Assembly: GCA_937873715.1 (NCBI GenBank)
Contig: CALMYJ010000004.1
Coordinates: forward strand, 76,722 to 140,721
Length of the DNA stretch: 64,000 nucleotides
Source of the DNA: an uncultured Chitinophagaceae bacterium
GTDB lineage: Bacteria > Bacteroidota > Bacteroidia > Chitinophagales > Chitinophagaceae
Direction: 5' to 3'
How positions within the stretch are numbered: the first letter of the stretch is position 1; the number at the start of each line of letters is the position of its first letter. Below, in pieces: positions 44,624-53,740 of this stretch. The notes under the pieces are model-generated. The model was not told where the DNA came from. It did no database searches and saw only the letters and a list, made by a program, of their open reading frames with translations. A program made the translations under genes and the position numbers.

Positions 44624-45595
44624 ATGATTTTAGTTACAGGCGGTGCAGGTTTGGTAGGCCGGGAACTGATTGCCCAACTGCTGGCAAAAGGCGAAGCAGT
44701 TACGGCTATTTATCATAAAACAGCATTGCCTGCATTTAATTCGCCGTTGCTTACTGCATTACAGTGCGATATACTGGATGTGGTTGGGCTTGAAGCACTG
44801 ATGCAGGGTATAGACAAAGTATACCACTGTGCAGCCCTTGTAAATTTTACGCCATCCCGTAAGCAGGAATTGTATAAAATAAATGTGGAGGGCACAGCCA
44901 ATGTGGTTAATGCAGCATTACAGGCCAGTGTAAAAAAAATACTACATGTAAGTTCGGTAGCAGCGCTTGGGCGGATAAGAAAAAATGAAGTGGTGAATGA
45001 AAACATGCAGTGGACACCGGGTACCAGTAACAGCAATTACGGGCAAAGTAAATACTTAGGCGAAATGGAAGTGTGGCGTGGTGCCGGCGAGGGATTAGAG
45101 GCGGTGGTGGTAAATCCTTCCATCATACTTGGTCCCGGTAACTGGAATAGCGGCAGTGCACAAATGTTTAAATCGGTGTATGATGGTTTTCCATGGTATA
45201 GCGAAGGGGTTACAGGCTTTGTGGATGTAAGAGATGTGGCAAAGGCGATGATTGAACTGATGGATAGTGATATTAGCGGGGAGCGGTTTATTTTAAGTGC
45301 ACACAATAGAACCTATAAAGAAGTATTTGAGCTGATTGCAAAAGCATTTGGTAAAAAAGCACCCCACAAAAAAGTTACACCTTTACTTGCTGCATTAGTA
45401 TGGCGGCTTGAAAAAATCAAAAGCCTGTTCAATGGTAAAGCGCCCCTGGTTACTAAAGAAACTGCTGAAACTGCTCTGGTTCAGGTAAAATATGATAACA
45501 GTAAACTAAAAAAGTTTTTACCAGGTTTTGAGTACCGGTTAATTGAAGATACTGTACAATATACCTGTGAGCAGTTGCTAAAACAAAATGGGTAA
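44624..45595 (+). CDS. NAD-dependent epimerase/dehydratase family protein
   Basis: 323 residues of the extended SDR type, from the ATG at 44624 directly before the Rossmann motif T-G-G-A-G-L-V-G-R. The active-site pair is in N-Y-G-Q-S-K-Y-L-G-E (Tyr-x3-Lys). It resembles dihydroflavonol-reductase-like or hopanoid-associated sugar epimerase-like proteins. The substrate is not determined. It converges on the lpxD-like gene with a 5-nt gap. Confidence 0.87.
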   Translation: MILVTGGAGLVGRELIAQLLAKGEAVTAIYHKTALPAFNSPLLTALQCDILDVVGLEALMQGIDKVYHCAALVNFTPSRKQELYKINVEGTANVVNAALQASVKKILHVSSVAALGRIRKNEVVNENMQWTPGTSNSNYGQSKYLGEMEVWRGAGEGLEAVVVNPSIILGPGNWNSGSAQMFKSVYDGFPWYSEGVTGFVDVRDVAKAMIELMDSDISGERFILSAHNRTYKEVFELIAKAFGKKAPHKKVTPLLAALVWRLEKIKSLFNGKAPLVTKETAETALVQVKYDNSKLKKFLPGFEYRLIEDTVQYTCEQLLKQNG

Positions 45596-45600
45596 TCGTA

Positions 45601-46545
45601 CTATACACCTTTCATTTTTGCCCATAGCTCAGGTATTCGTTTTATCCAAACCATCTCTCTTTTAGCTGCACTGGCTTGCTGCGCAGGTGAGCCGAGGTAA
45701 GTTTTATTACCCTCAATACTTGCGGGCACACCGCTTTGTGCAAGCACTACGGCATTTTCACCTACGGTAAGCGTTTTGTTGATAGCTACCTGCCCCCAAA
45801 GGGTTACCCCATCTTTTATTTCGGTGCAGCCACCCACAACCACTGCAGCGGCAAACAGGCAGTTGTTGCCCACCACTACATCATGCCCAATATGTACCAG
45901 GTTGTCTAACTTGGTGCCTGCGCCAATTATAGTATCGTGGCTTACACCACGGTCGATGGTGCAGTTGGCGCCAATTTCTGCATCGTTTTTAATAATTACC
46001 CGGCCACAGCTTGGCATTTTTTTGTACCAGTGTTCCCGGTTTTTTTTTCCGTTGTAATAAAAAGCATCGCTTCCGATAACCGTACCGGCTTGTATAATTA
46101 CATTATCGCCAATTATACAATTATCCATAATGCTTACATGAGGATGTATAATGCAGTTGCTGCCGATAGTTACATTATGGCCGATATATACACCGGGAAA
46201 AATGATACTGCTTTCGCTAACAACTGCAGTATCACTGATGTTTTTTGCCGAAGGCGTAAAGGGTGCAAAATGATTAACCAGTTTACAATAGGCTTCAAAT
46301 GGCTCATCGGTTATCAGTAAAGCTTTGCCATCCGGGCAATCTGCTTTTTTATTGATGATAATAAAACTGGCAGCACTGTTAATACACTTATCGTAATACT
46401 TAGGATGATCCACAAACACCAGGTCGCCTTCTTCTACACGGTGTATTTCGTTAATACCGGTTGCAACAGCAGTAGTGTTGCCGATAAGTTCGGCGTTAAT
46501 AAATGTTGCAATCCATTGTAAAGAAACAGGCGAAGGAAAGCGCAT
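45601..46545 (-). CDS. lpxD: LpxD-like UDP-3-O-acylglucosamine N-acyltransferase
   Basis: 314 residues: an N-terminal uridine-binding domain (about 1-100) followed by hexapeptide repeats forming a left-handed beta-helix. The catalytic His region D-N-L-V-H-I-G-H-D-V-V-V is near residue 220. LpxD adds the second acyl chain in lipid A synthesis. It is somewhat short and is placed 12 kb from lpxC-fabZ and lpxA, so it may be a second LpxD paralogue rather than the main enzyme. Confidence 0.85.
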   Translation of the reverse strand: MRFPSPVSLQWIATFINAELIGNTTAVATGINEIHRVEEGDLVFVDHPKYYDKCINSAASFIIINKKADCPDGKALLITDEPFEAYCKLVNHFAPFTPSAKNISDTAVVSESSIIFPGVYIGHNVTIGSNCIIHPHVSIMDNCIIGDNVIIQAGTVIGSDAFYYNGKKNREHWYKKMPSCGRVIIKNDAEIGANCTIDRGVSHDTIIGAGTKLDNLVHIGHDVVVGNNCLFAAAVVVGGCTEIKDGVTLWGQVAINKTLTVGENAVVLAQSGVPASIEGNKTYLGSPAQQASAAKREMVWIKRIPELWAKMKGV

Positions 46546-47092
46546 ACAATAATTTTTGTAAAGGTAATACCTCGTTTTATTTATTACCTAAATGGAATGT
46601 GCGGCTTTTTGTAAAGGATTTTTTTATAGTATAAATATTTTCAGTAAACCGTTGCGCTGCTTTGCGCTGTTGTAACACTACTGTTGTAAGTATTAAAAAA
46701 ACACACTACACAAAAAATGAAATACAATAATTGATTCGATGAATTACTTTACTGTAAAGGCTTTCATCCTTTAATGTTTTTATGTTACTACTGTATTGTT
46801 CAACTTTGTTTTTTTATTGTGCTGTAATACAAAGCATATTTCATTTGTAATCGCCGTTGCTTTTCCACAGCAAAAAATAAAATGTGAATAAAATTTCCTA
46901 TAATAAATTTTTTGATTAGGGAAATTTCTTTTTAATATTGTGTAGGGAAATTTTATTCCCGGTACTTACTAACCCATTCATATATTAAGCCTGGTCGTTA
47001 CACACCGGGCTTTTTTAATTTTAGATACATACCTGCACATGCCTCTTGTAGTATTATTATGCTATACTTCTATTTTTTAAAACTTTACCGGT
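46546..47092. other. Gene-free stretch with repeats, hairpins and an isolated terminator
   Basis: 547 nt between divergent genes, A/T-rich, with no convincing ORF. GGGAAATTT occurs twice (46919-46927, 46945-46953) and pairs with AAATTTCC at 46891-46898; GGGAA/TTCCC at 46945-46960 form another hairpin. A plus-strand terminator follows at 46988-47016. Possible small RNA or leader of the pseudouridine synthase gene. Confidence 0.5.
46988..47016 (+). terminator. Isolated rho-independent terminator
   Basis: AGCCTGGT pairs with ACCGGGCT (one G-U) around an 8-nt loop, followed by a T-run. No plus-strand gene ends upstream; the nearest upstream gene is on the minus strand. It lies 77 nt before the next gene start. 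Confidence 0.78.
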
Positions 47093-47680
47093 TTGAATTT
47101 TTACAGCATCATTTATAAGCCTTTTAATGTGTTATCGCAGTTTAGTACACAGGATAATAAACAAACATTAAAGGATTATTTTAATGTTCCCCATGATGTA
47201 TATCCTGTAGGCCGGTTAGATTATGATAGCGAAGGACTGCTCATCTTAACGAACGATACACAACTTAATCATGCATTACTGCATCCGGCACATGCACATG
47301 TAAGGGAGTATTGGGTGCAGGTAGATGGTGCCATTACAACTGCTGCCCTAGCGTATTTGCAACAGGGTATTACAATATCAGTTGATGGTAAAAAGCATAC
47401 CACTGCGCCATGCAGGGCCTGGCTAATGGATGCAGAACCTGTGTTGCCTGTACGTTATCCACCCATTCGCTATAGAAAAAATATACCCACCAGCTGGATA
47501 CGGTTGCAGTTAACCGAAGGTAAAAACAGGCAGGTGCGTAAAATGACGGCAGCCGTTGGCTTTCCTACACTCAGGCTGGTACGGTATGCTATTGCACAAA
47601 TCACTATACAGGGATTACAGCCGGGTGATATGCGCCTCTTTCAAAAGCAGGAGTTGTACCAGCTTATTTCCAAAAAGTAG
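47093..47680 (+). CDS. RluE/RsuA-family rRNA pseudouridine synthase
   Basis: 195 residues without an S4 domain, matching the short RluE-type enzymes. The catalytic Asp is in V-G-R-L-D-Y-D-S-E-G-L-L, and the late motif E-G-K-N-R-Q-V-R-K-M is typical. It isomerises a uridine in rRNA (23S in E. coli RluE). The start is TTG at 47093, giving F-Y-S-I-I-Y-K-P-F-N-V-L-S-Q-F; the nearby ATG at 47059 is out of frame. Confidence 0.92.
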   Translation: MNFYSIIYKPFNVLSQFSTQDNKQTLKDYFNVPHDVYPVGRLDYDSEGLLILTNDTQLNHALLHPAHAHVREYWVQVDGAITTAALAYLQQGITISVDGKKHTTAPCRAWLMDAEPVLPVRYPPIRYRKNIPTSWIRLQLTEGKNRQVRKMTAAVGFPTLRLVRYAIAQITIQGLQPGDMRLFQKQELYQLISKK

Positions 47681-47765
47681 ACAACCTGTGCACTAACTTA
47701 AATAACAGGGATCAATTTATATTTACAACCCACATAATAGTATCTTACACTTTTAAATATTGCCT

Positions 47766-48641
47766 ATGTTAAAATCAATGACAGGTTTCGGGAGTGCGGA
47801 ACAAAAAGTAAATGATAAAACTTTCCTGGTTGAAATAAAATCACTTAACGGCAAACAGTTTGAACTGCAAATGCGCCTGCCGGCATTATTACGCCCCTAT
47901 GAGTTTGAAATAAGGAATATGCTGCAGGAGCAGTTGGTACGTGGCTCCATTGATTGTATCATCACCATAAAACAAAACGGCGCTGCCAAGCCGGTTGTTA
48001 TCAATACGGAATTAATTAAAGCGTATTACCAGCAAATTAATGAACTGGCCGGCCAGCTTGATATTGATACCAATTCCGTTTTAAGTGCCCTGCTTCGCCT
48101 TCCCGAAGTAGTAACACCGGCTACCGATGTGTTGAGTAAAGATGAGTTTGAAGAATTTGCCAAAGTATTGCGTACGGCAATTGGCCATATCAACCAGCAC
48201 CGCAGCGAAGAGGGCGCTGTACTTGAAAAAGATTTGTATAAGCGTATTGATAATATCAATGCACAGGAAGAAGCCATTGTAAGCCTGGAACCCAACCGTA
48301 TTAAGCGTATAAGGGAAGAGATACAACAGTTGCTAACCAGTTATGTGGGGATGGAAAATTATGACAGCAACCGGCTGGAACAGGAACTGATTTATTATAT
48401 GGAGAAGATAGATATACACGAGGAGCAGGTAAGGCTAAAGCAGCATTGCGATTATTTCAGATCCCTGCTGGCTAATGGTGATGAATCAAAAGGCAAGAAA
48501 CTTTCTTTCATCCTGCAGGAAATAGGCCGCGAAATAAATACCACCGGCAGCAAGGCCTATGATGCGGATATACAGCGTTGCGTGGTAATTATGAAAGATG
48601 AACTTGAAAAAGCCAAAGAGCAGGTGCTAAATGTATTATAG
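47766..48641 (+). CDS. yicC: YicC family endoribonuclease
   Basis: 291 residues from the ATG at 47766. N-terminal M-T-G-F-G-S-A, E-I-K-S-L-N-G-K, and the C-terminal DUF1732 part (G-R-E-I-N-T-T-G-S-K, then M-K-D-E-L-E-K-A-K-E-Q) are family hallmarks. E. coli YicC is an endoribonuclease tied to stationary phase and RNA turnover. The frequent partner gmk is not downstream here; gldH is. Confidence 0.93.
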   Translation: MLKSMTGFGSAEQKVNDKTFLVEIKSLNGKQFELQMRLPALLRPYEFEIRNMLQEQLVRGSIDCIITIKQNGAAKPVVINTELIKAYYQQINELAGQLDIDTNSVLSALLRLPEVVTPATDVLSKDEFEEFAKVLRTAIGHINQHRSEEGAVLEKDLYKRIDNINAQEEAIVSLEPNRIKRIREEIQQLLTSYVGMENYDSNRLEQELIYYMEKIDIHEEQVRLKQHCDYFRSLLANGDESKGKKLSFILQEIGREINTTGSKAYDADIQRCVVIMKDELEKAKEQVLNVL

Positions 48642-48663
48642 CACAGGCAAAGGCTGGCTTCCC

Positions 48664-48671
48664 TATTTTTG
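48664..48671 (+). promoter_or_regulatory. TAnnTTTG promoter element before gldH
   Basis: TATTTTTG, 15 nt before the GTG at 48687. It overlaps the alternative TTG start at 48669, favouring the GTG. Confidence 0.42.
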
Positions 48672-48686
48672 CAAAAAATATTTTGT

Positions 48687-49181
48687 GTGAAACATTTTTT
48701 ACCGGCACACTTCTTTATTAAATCATTAATCGTTATTTGTATTTGTTCCTGCCTGTTTACCGGCTGCACACCTATAAACGTGTATGAGAAAAATACTACC
48801 ATTCCTCAGTATAACTGGTCTAACAGCTTAAAGCCTTCTTTTGATTTTAATATCACCGATACCACATCGCAGTACAGCATTTACGTAGTATTGCGCCACA
48901 CCGATGCCTATCGCTACAATAATATCTGGCTTAATGTGCAGGCACAGTTTCCTGGTGACACCTTACGCAGCCAGCGCCTGGAACTAGTTTTAGGTAATGA
49001 TGCCAGCGGTTGGGAAGGTACCGGTATGAATGATATATGGGAAGTGCGCAAGCCTATTACAAAAGGCCCGGCAAAATTTCCCCGGCCGGGTACTTATCGC
49101 TTTACACTGGAACAGGTAATGCGTGACAATCCCCTGCCTCATATTATGAGTGTGGGTATAAGAGTAGAGCGATTTCAATAA
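48687..49181 (+). CDS. gldH: Gliding motility lipoprotein GldH
   Basis: 164 residues with a lipoprotein signal (L-I-V-I-C-I-C-S-C-L-F-T-G-C). The mature domain matches GldH, with the central Y-S-I-Y-V-V-L-R-H-T-D-A-Y-R-Y-N-N-I-W-L and the L-P-H-I-M-S-V-G-I-R-V-E tail. GldH is needed for gliding in Flavobacterium, though many non-gliding Bacteroidota also carry it. No ATG lies before the signal peptide; GTG 48687 is preferred over TTG 48669 because the latter sits in the promoter element. Other gld genes are not in the window. Confidence 0.88.
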   Translation: MKHFLPAHFFIKSLIVICICSCLFTGCTPINVYEKNTTIPQYNWSNSLKPSFDFNITDTTSQYSIYVVLRHTDAYRYNNIWLNVQAQFPGDTLRSQRLELVLGNDASGWEGTGMNDIWEVRKPITKGPAKFPRPGTYRFTLEQVMRDNPLPHIMSVGIRVERFQ

Positions 49182-49247
49182 AGCACAGTACAACAACCGC
49201 CAGCGAATATTTGTTACCTTTAAAGTGTATACCGCTACATTTTTTTC

Positions 49248-50228
49248 ATGCCTTTTACCACTTACAAAACAAAAAAGCTGCAACTTATATTTATCGTATA
49301 CTGGTTTTTGCTGGTATACATCATTGCCGCATTGGTATGGTGGTTTATTGCACTCAGCCGGCAAAACAGCCAAATGGCGCAATACGAAATACAGCAACTG
49401 GTAAAAGATGCTCCCGGATATTATGAAGCCGTGCAGAAAATTGAAGGGCAACAGCGCCGCAAAGAAGCACAGTATATTGGCGAAGGAGTTGTATTTTTTT
49501 TAGTGATTATGTCCTTGGCTTTTATCATTTTTCGTGCGGTAAAAAAACAACTTAAGCTTGGGCTGCAACAGCAACACCTGATGATGGCTATAACCCATGA
49601 GTTAAAAACACCCATCGCCATTACCAAGCTAAACCTCGAAACCTTACAAAAGCGCAAGCTGGAAGAACAGCAGCAACAGCGCCTGGTACAAAATACCATC
49701 CAGGAGGCTAACCGCCTCAATGATTTGTGCAGTAATATCCTGCTTTCAGCACAAATAGAAGGCGATGGTTACCATATTTCAAAAGAATCACTCAATTTAA
49801 GTGCACTTGTTGAGGAAGCGGTGCAGGGCTTTGTGGCAAGGTTTTCCGGCAGGCATATCAGCAGCCAGGTTCAGCCGGGTATTTTTATTTATGGCGACAG
49901 GCTGATGCTGCAAATGGCTGTAAATAATTTAATTGATAATGCACTTAAATATTCTCCCAAAGAAGGAACTGTTCTGGTGTCGCTTATGGCCAGTGGAAAA
50001 TTGATACAGCTAACCGTGGCCGACGAAGGCAAAGGGATTGACGATGCTGAAAAACAAAAAGTATTTGAAAAATATTACCGCACAGGCAATGCTGCCACAA
50101 AAGCAGCAAAGGGTACAGGGTTGGGTTTATACCTTACAAAAAAAATAGCCCGGCAACATAAAGCAAAAGTTGCCGTAAAAGATAATTCACCGGCGGGCAG
50201 TATTTTTGCTATCACTTTTAAACAATAG
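49248..50228 (+). CDS. Sensor histidine kinase
   Basis: 326 residues with two membrane segments (about 11-35 and 79-97) enclosing a short periplasmic loop, then HisKA (M-A-I-T-H-E-L-K-T-P-I, phosphorylated His) and HATPase_c (N-N-L-I-D-N-A-L-K-Y-S, D-E-G-K-G-I, G-T-G-L-G-L-Y-L). It partners with the response regulator 18 nt downstream. The loop is too short for a known sensor domain, so the signal is unknown. Confidence 0.94.
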   Translation: MPFTTYKTKKLQLIFIVYWFLLVYIIAALVWWFIALSRQNSQMAQYEIQQLVKDAPGYYEAVQKIEGQQRRKEAQYIGEGVVFFLVIMSLAFIIFRAVKKQLKLGLQQQHLMMAITHELKTPIAITKLNLETLQKRKLEEQQQQRLVQNTIQEANRLNDLCSNILLSAQIEGDGYHISKESLNLSALVEEAVQGFVARFSGRHISSQVQPGIFIYGDRLMLQMAVNNLIDNALKYSPKEGTVLVSLMASGKLIQLTVADEGKGIDDAEKQKVFEKYYRTGNAATKAAKGTGLGLYLTKKIARQHKAKVAVKDNSPAGSIFAITFKQ

Positions 50229-50246
50229 CCAACAGGCATTACCGTT

Positions 50247-50954
50247 ATGCGTTCCGCTAAACACTCTATACTACTGGTAGAAGACGAAGAGAACCTGCAG
50301 GAAGCACTAAAGCTTAACCTGGAGCTGGAAGATTATGAAGTAACTGTAGCCGGCGATGGCCCCACAGCTTTGGAAGCTGTACAAAAAGAACATTTTCACC
50401 TGATGATACTGGATGTAATGCTGCCCGAACTGGATGGCATCAGTGTTGTAGAACATATTCGCCTGCTGGGCAATGATATTCCTGTATTAATACTGAGTGC
50501 AAAAGACAGCAGTGCCGACAGGGTACTCGGCTTAAAAAAAGGTGCAGATGATTATCTCACCAAGCCTTTTAATCTTGAAGAACTTTTATTGAGGGTGCGT
50601 AAGCTGTTGGAAAAAAGTAACCGCCTTGCTCAAAAGCAGCCTGTTGGCCAAACGTACCAGTTTGGAAAAAACAGTGTTGACTTTAAATCGCTGGAGTGCA
50701 CTACAAGAGAGGGAAAAAAAATTACCCTCACCAAAAAAGAAATCATGCTGCTAAAACTGCTGATTGAAAACAAAAACGAAGTGGTAACCCGGGAAAAAAT
50801 ATTGCAATCCGTTTGGGGTTACAATGTATACCCCACCACCCGTACCATTGATAATTTTATCCTTAGTTTTCGTAAATATTTTGAAGAAGACAGCCGCAAC
50901 CCTAAGCATTTTCATGCTGTACGTGGCGTGGGGTATAAGTTTACGGAAGCCTGA
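50247..50954 (+). CDS. OmpR-family response regulator
   Basis: 235 residues: receiver domain with acidic pair E-D-E-E near the N-terminus, phosphorylated Asp in M-I-L-D-V-M-L-P, and Lys in L-T-K-P-F; then an OmpR/PhoB winged helix (T-R-E-K-I-L-Q-S-V-W-G-Y, R-G-V-G-Y-K-F). Paired with the upstream kinase. No target genes are evident next to it. Confidence 0.95.
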   Translation: MRSAKHSILLVEDEENLQEALKLNLELEDYEVTVAGDGPTALEAVQKEHFHLMILDVMLPELDGISVVEHIRLLGNDIPVLILSAKDSSADRVLGLKKGADDYLTKPFNLEELLLRVRKLLEKSNRLAQKQPVGQTYQFGKNSVDFKSLECTTREGKKITLTKKEIMLLKLLIENKNEVVTREKILQSVWGYNVYPTTRTIDNFILSFRKYFEEDSRNPKHFHAVRGVGYKFTEA

Positions 50955-50961
50955 TGTGTGC

Positions 50962-52839
50962 TTAATGCATTTTTTGCAACTGCCCTGCTAACAATACAGC
51001 TTTCTCGTAGTGTACGGATATGAGGGAGGCATCAGCAAGCGGGGTATACAATTGCCATTCAATTTCATCCAGCAGGTGCTGCCATTCAAGTTTGGCAGAT
51101 TGGGTAATGTCATATTTATCCAGTGCTTCAAGTGTAGTTTTCCTGTCGGCATTGGCAGCGATATCCAGTTTGCCGCTGAGTAAAATTTTGAGTTCTTTAT
51201 GGAGTGCAGTATAAAACCCTTTTATATCCTGTGCCTCCATTTTTTGCCTGGCTTCGGCAAATGGTATTGCAGGATGCTGGCTGATAACCGGGTTAGCTGT
51301 AAGAGGCGTATTTTCCTTTGGCTCTGTTTTTTTTCTGCGGTTATTTTTTTTAGCCTGCTGTATCCAAAGCCCTGCACCTGTTATCAGCACCAGTGCAATG
51401 GCAGTAATGATTAGCCAGTGGCCCCGGTGCAGGTGGCTGAAAAACGTAGCTGTAGTATTTTTTTCACTTTCAGCATTGCTGGTGGATGCTGTAATCCCCT
51501 TGCCTTTTTCAACAGTAATGGTAATGGCCGTTGTATAGGTTGTTTTATATTTTCCTGCAGCGGCATCAAAGTAGGTGAAACCAAGCGGAGGTATAGTATG
51601 TTTTCCTTCGGTTGAAACCGTAAAGGGGTATTCAAAAATTTTTTCACCAGTTACCGGGCTGTTCGCTTTATTCAAAACTTCTTTTACCACAGGCTCGTAA
51701 GCCTCAATGTGGCCGGGCCATACAATATCCGGTGATGTTATAAGGCCAATATTACCACTGCCACTAATTTTTAAGCTGAGCCGGTTTACATCATCTGTAG
51801 TACAGGTAGTTTTTTGTACAAAAGCCTCCATAAAAAACTGCCCAACAGTGCCGCTGAAGTCTTCCGGTTTACCAGCATCGGGCAGTGGCTTTACTGTTAT
51901 AAACACCGGCTTGCTCTGCAGGGTAATTTGTTCATGTACAAATGCTTCTTTGGGTAAGGAGGGTTGAAAAAAGTCGTCAAAATAATCATCGTAGCGTTTC
52001 TGCCGTTCAAGGTATTCCTGTTTTACAAACTGTATAGTATTTTCAACAGCGGCAGTTTCCAGTTCGGCCTCGCCAGCCTGCAGGGGATACAGTTGTGCTT
52101 TGCGCAACAGGTATACATTATAAGTGCGCCCATTAATGGTTTCCTGCATTGGCGTAATGCTGCCCGGTGGCAGCAGGTCAATAACTGAAAAGCCATTAAA
52201 GGAAGGATTCTTCACAATATTGCTTTCAGATTTTAAACGGGTGTATAGCTTATAGGTAACCACAAGCGGCTCCCCTACATAACAGGTGGTTTTGTCTGCC
52301 CCGGCACGGATAAAAATATTCCTGTTGATTTTATCCTGTATGCTTTCTCCCTTTTTCAACACCCATTCGCTCAGTTGCGGCGATGGCTCAGGCTCCTCAA
52401 AAGGGAAAGCGCCGCTCCATGCCGGTAAAGACTGTTTAGTGCCTTTCGGCTGATTAGTAACGGTAATGGTTATGCTGTTGCTGGTAATTTTTTTACCATC
52501 GGCTATGGCCTCTGCTGCAGCAATGGTAACATTGCCTGCTGCTACAGGTTTCAAAATATAAGCGATGCTGCTATATCGCCTCTGTACACCATTGATATTT
52601 TCGGTACGGCTCTCCTGGCTGGGGCCGCTTACCAGGCTGAAACGGCTGAGGCCTGGCAGGCTGATTTTTTCAATGCTGCCGGCATTTTCTATTACCAGCC
52701 TGTATTCAAACAGTTCATCTTTACCTACAACTTTTGGGTTTACCGTGGCTGTTAGTTTTGGCTGTGCAGCTGCTTGCACAGCAAGTGTTGTACATAGTAT
52801 TGTAAGCAGCAGTACTGGTATGTATGTTTTAAATGGCAT
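50962..52839 (-). CDS. batD: BatD family protein
   Basis: 625 residues with signal peptide (L-L-L-T-I-L-C-T to A-A-A-Q), long beta-sandwich repeats, and a membrane segment near residue 475-490 (W-L-I-I-T-A-I-A-L-V-L-I) followed by a cytoplasmic tail. It matches BatD of the Bacteroides aerotolerance operon. The other bat genes (vWA proteins, MoxR ATPase) are not adjacent, so it is separated from its usual cluster. Its molecular function is not established. Confidence 0.87.
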   Translation of the reverse strand: MPFKTYIPVLLLTILCTTLAVQAAAQPKLTATVNPKVVGKDELFEYRLVIENAGSIEKISLPGLSRFSLVSGPSQESRTENINGVQRRYSSIAYILKPVAAGNVTIAAAEAIADGKKITSNSITITVTNQPKGTKQSLPAWSGAFPFEEPEPSPQLSEWVLKKGESIQDKINRNIFIRAGADKTTCYVGEPLVVTYKLYTRLKSESNIVKNPSFNGFSVIDLLPPGSITPMQETINGRTYNVYLLRKAQLYPLQAGEAELETAAVENTIQFVKQEYLERQKRYDDYFDDFFQPSLPKEAFVHEQITLQSKPVFITVKPLPDAGKPEDFSGTVGQFFMEAFVQKTTCTTDDVNRLSLKISGSGNIGLITSPDIVWPGHIEAYEPVVKEVLNKANSPVTGEKIFEYPFTVSTEGKHTIPPLGFTYFDAAAGKYKTTYTTAITITVEKGKGITASTSNAESEKNTTATFFSHLHRGHWLIITAIALVLITGAGLWIQQAKKNNRRKKTEPKENTPLTANPVISQHPAIPFAEARQKMEAQDIKGFYTALHKELKILLSGKLDIAANADRKTTLEALDKYDITQSAKLEWQHLLDEIEWQLYTPLADASLISVHYEKAVLLAGQLQKMH

Positions 52840-52849
52840 ACTTGCTGCA

Positions 52850-52857
52850 CAAAAATA
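52850..52857 (-). promoter_or_regulatory. TAnnTTTG promoter element before batD
   Basis: Minus-strand TATTTTTG, 10 nt before the ATG at 52839. Confidence 0.38.
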
Positions 52858-52944
52858 AAGGACTGCTGCAAAGTGCTGGTTGCCTAAATAGAATAAGGCT
52901 GTAAAAAACTGTTAAGATGCTGCGATAACGAAAGGCCCGGGCAT

Positions 52945-53664
52945 TTACAAATCCCCCAGCAGCGGCCGCAGCACAATATCCTCTACCACGGCTGCCGGTG
53001 AAAGTTTGGCAGCGGATACTATCATTGCGGCAATATCTGCAGCATGCATAATACGGTTGGCCGAATTGTCAAAATTGCCCCAGGAGTCGGTGAGCACAGC
53101 GCCGGGATACACGGCTGATACTTTTATATGGTAGGGCTTTAATTCCTCACGAAGGTTTTTGCTAAAGCCTGCCAGCGCAAATTTGCTGATGCTGTAACTA
53201 CCGCCATTGCTATAAGCCTGCAGGGAAGCAATGGAGCACATATTAAAAATATAACCGCTTTTGTTGGCCATCATGGGGGGCAGCAGTACACGGGTAAGGT
53301 GATAAGCACTGTACAGGTTGGTGGCTATCATATCTTCGAGTGTGCCTTCGGGTTCGCTGTGTACGCTGCCGGGTAAAAAGCTGCCGGCATTATTGATTAC
53401 AATATCAGCACCATGGCATTGGCTGTTCACCCATTGGCCAAAAGCAATGGCTTCTTCTTTTACGGCAAGGTTACATGGCCTTGCTTTAATGACAGCATTT
53501 GCATAACGGGTTTGTAGCTCGGCCACCGTATTGTATAATGCTATTTCATTTCGGGCACATAAAAAAATACTGGCATTTTCGGCGCAAAAAGCCTCGGCAA
53601 TCGCCTTGCCAATACCTTTGGAGGCGCCGGTAATCACAATGTTTTTATTATTGAAAGTCTGCAT
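52945..53664 (-). CDS. Short-chain dehydrogenase/reductase (SDR)
   Basis: 239 residues of the classical SDR type: cofactor loop T-G-A-S-K-G-I-G-K near the N-terminus, N-N-A-G-S in the middle, and catalytic Tyr-x3-Lys in Y-S-I-S-K-F. The preference for NADPH is suggested by the basic/Ser residues in the loop. The substrate is unknown and no partner genes are adjacent. Confidence 0.9.
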   Translation of the reverse strand: MQTFNNKNIVITGASKGIGKAIAEAFCAENASIFLCARNEIALYNTVAELQTRYANAVIKARPCNLAVKEEAIAFGQWVNSQCHGADIVINNAGSFLPGSVHSEPEGTLEDMIATNLYSAYHLTRVLLPPMMANKSGYIFNMCSIASLQAYSNGGSYSISKFALAGFSKNLREELKPYHIKVSAVYPGAVLTDSWGNFDNSANRIMHAADIAAMIVSAAKLSPAAVVEDIVLRPLLGDL

Positions 53665-53740
53665 CTTATAATGAGGCTAAAATTATTTTACAATTTTAGC
53701 GTTTAAACAGGTAAAACAATCAAATTTGCAACCTGCAGGT

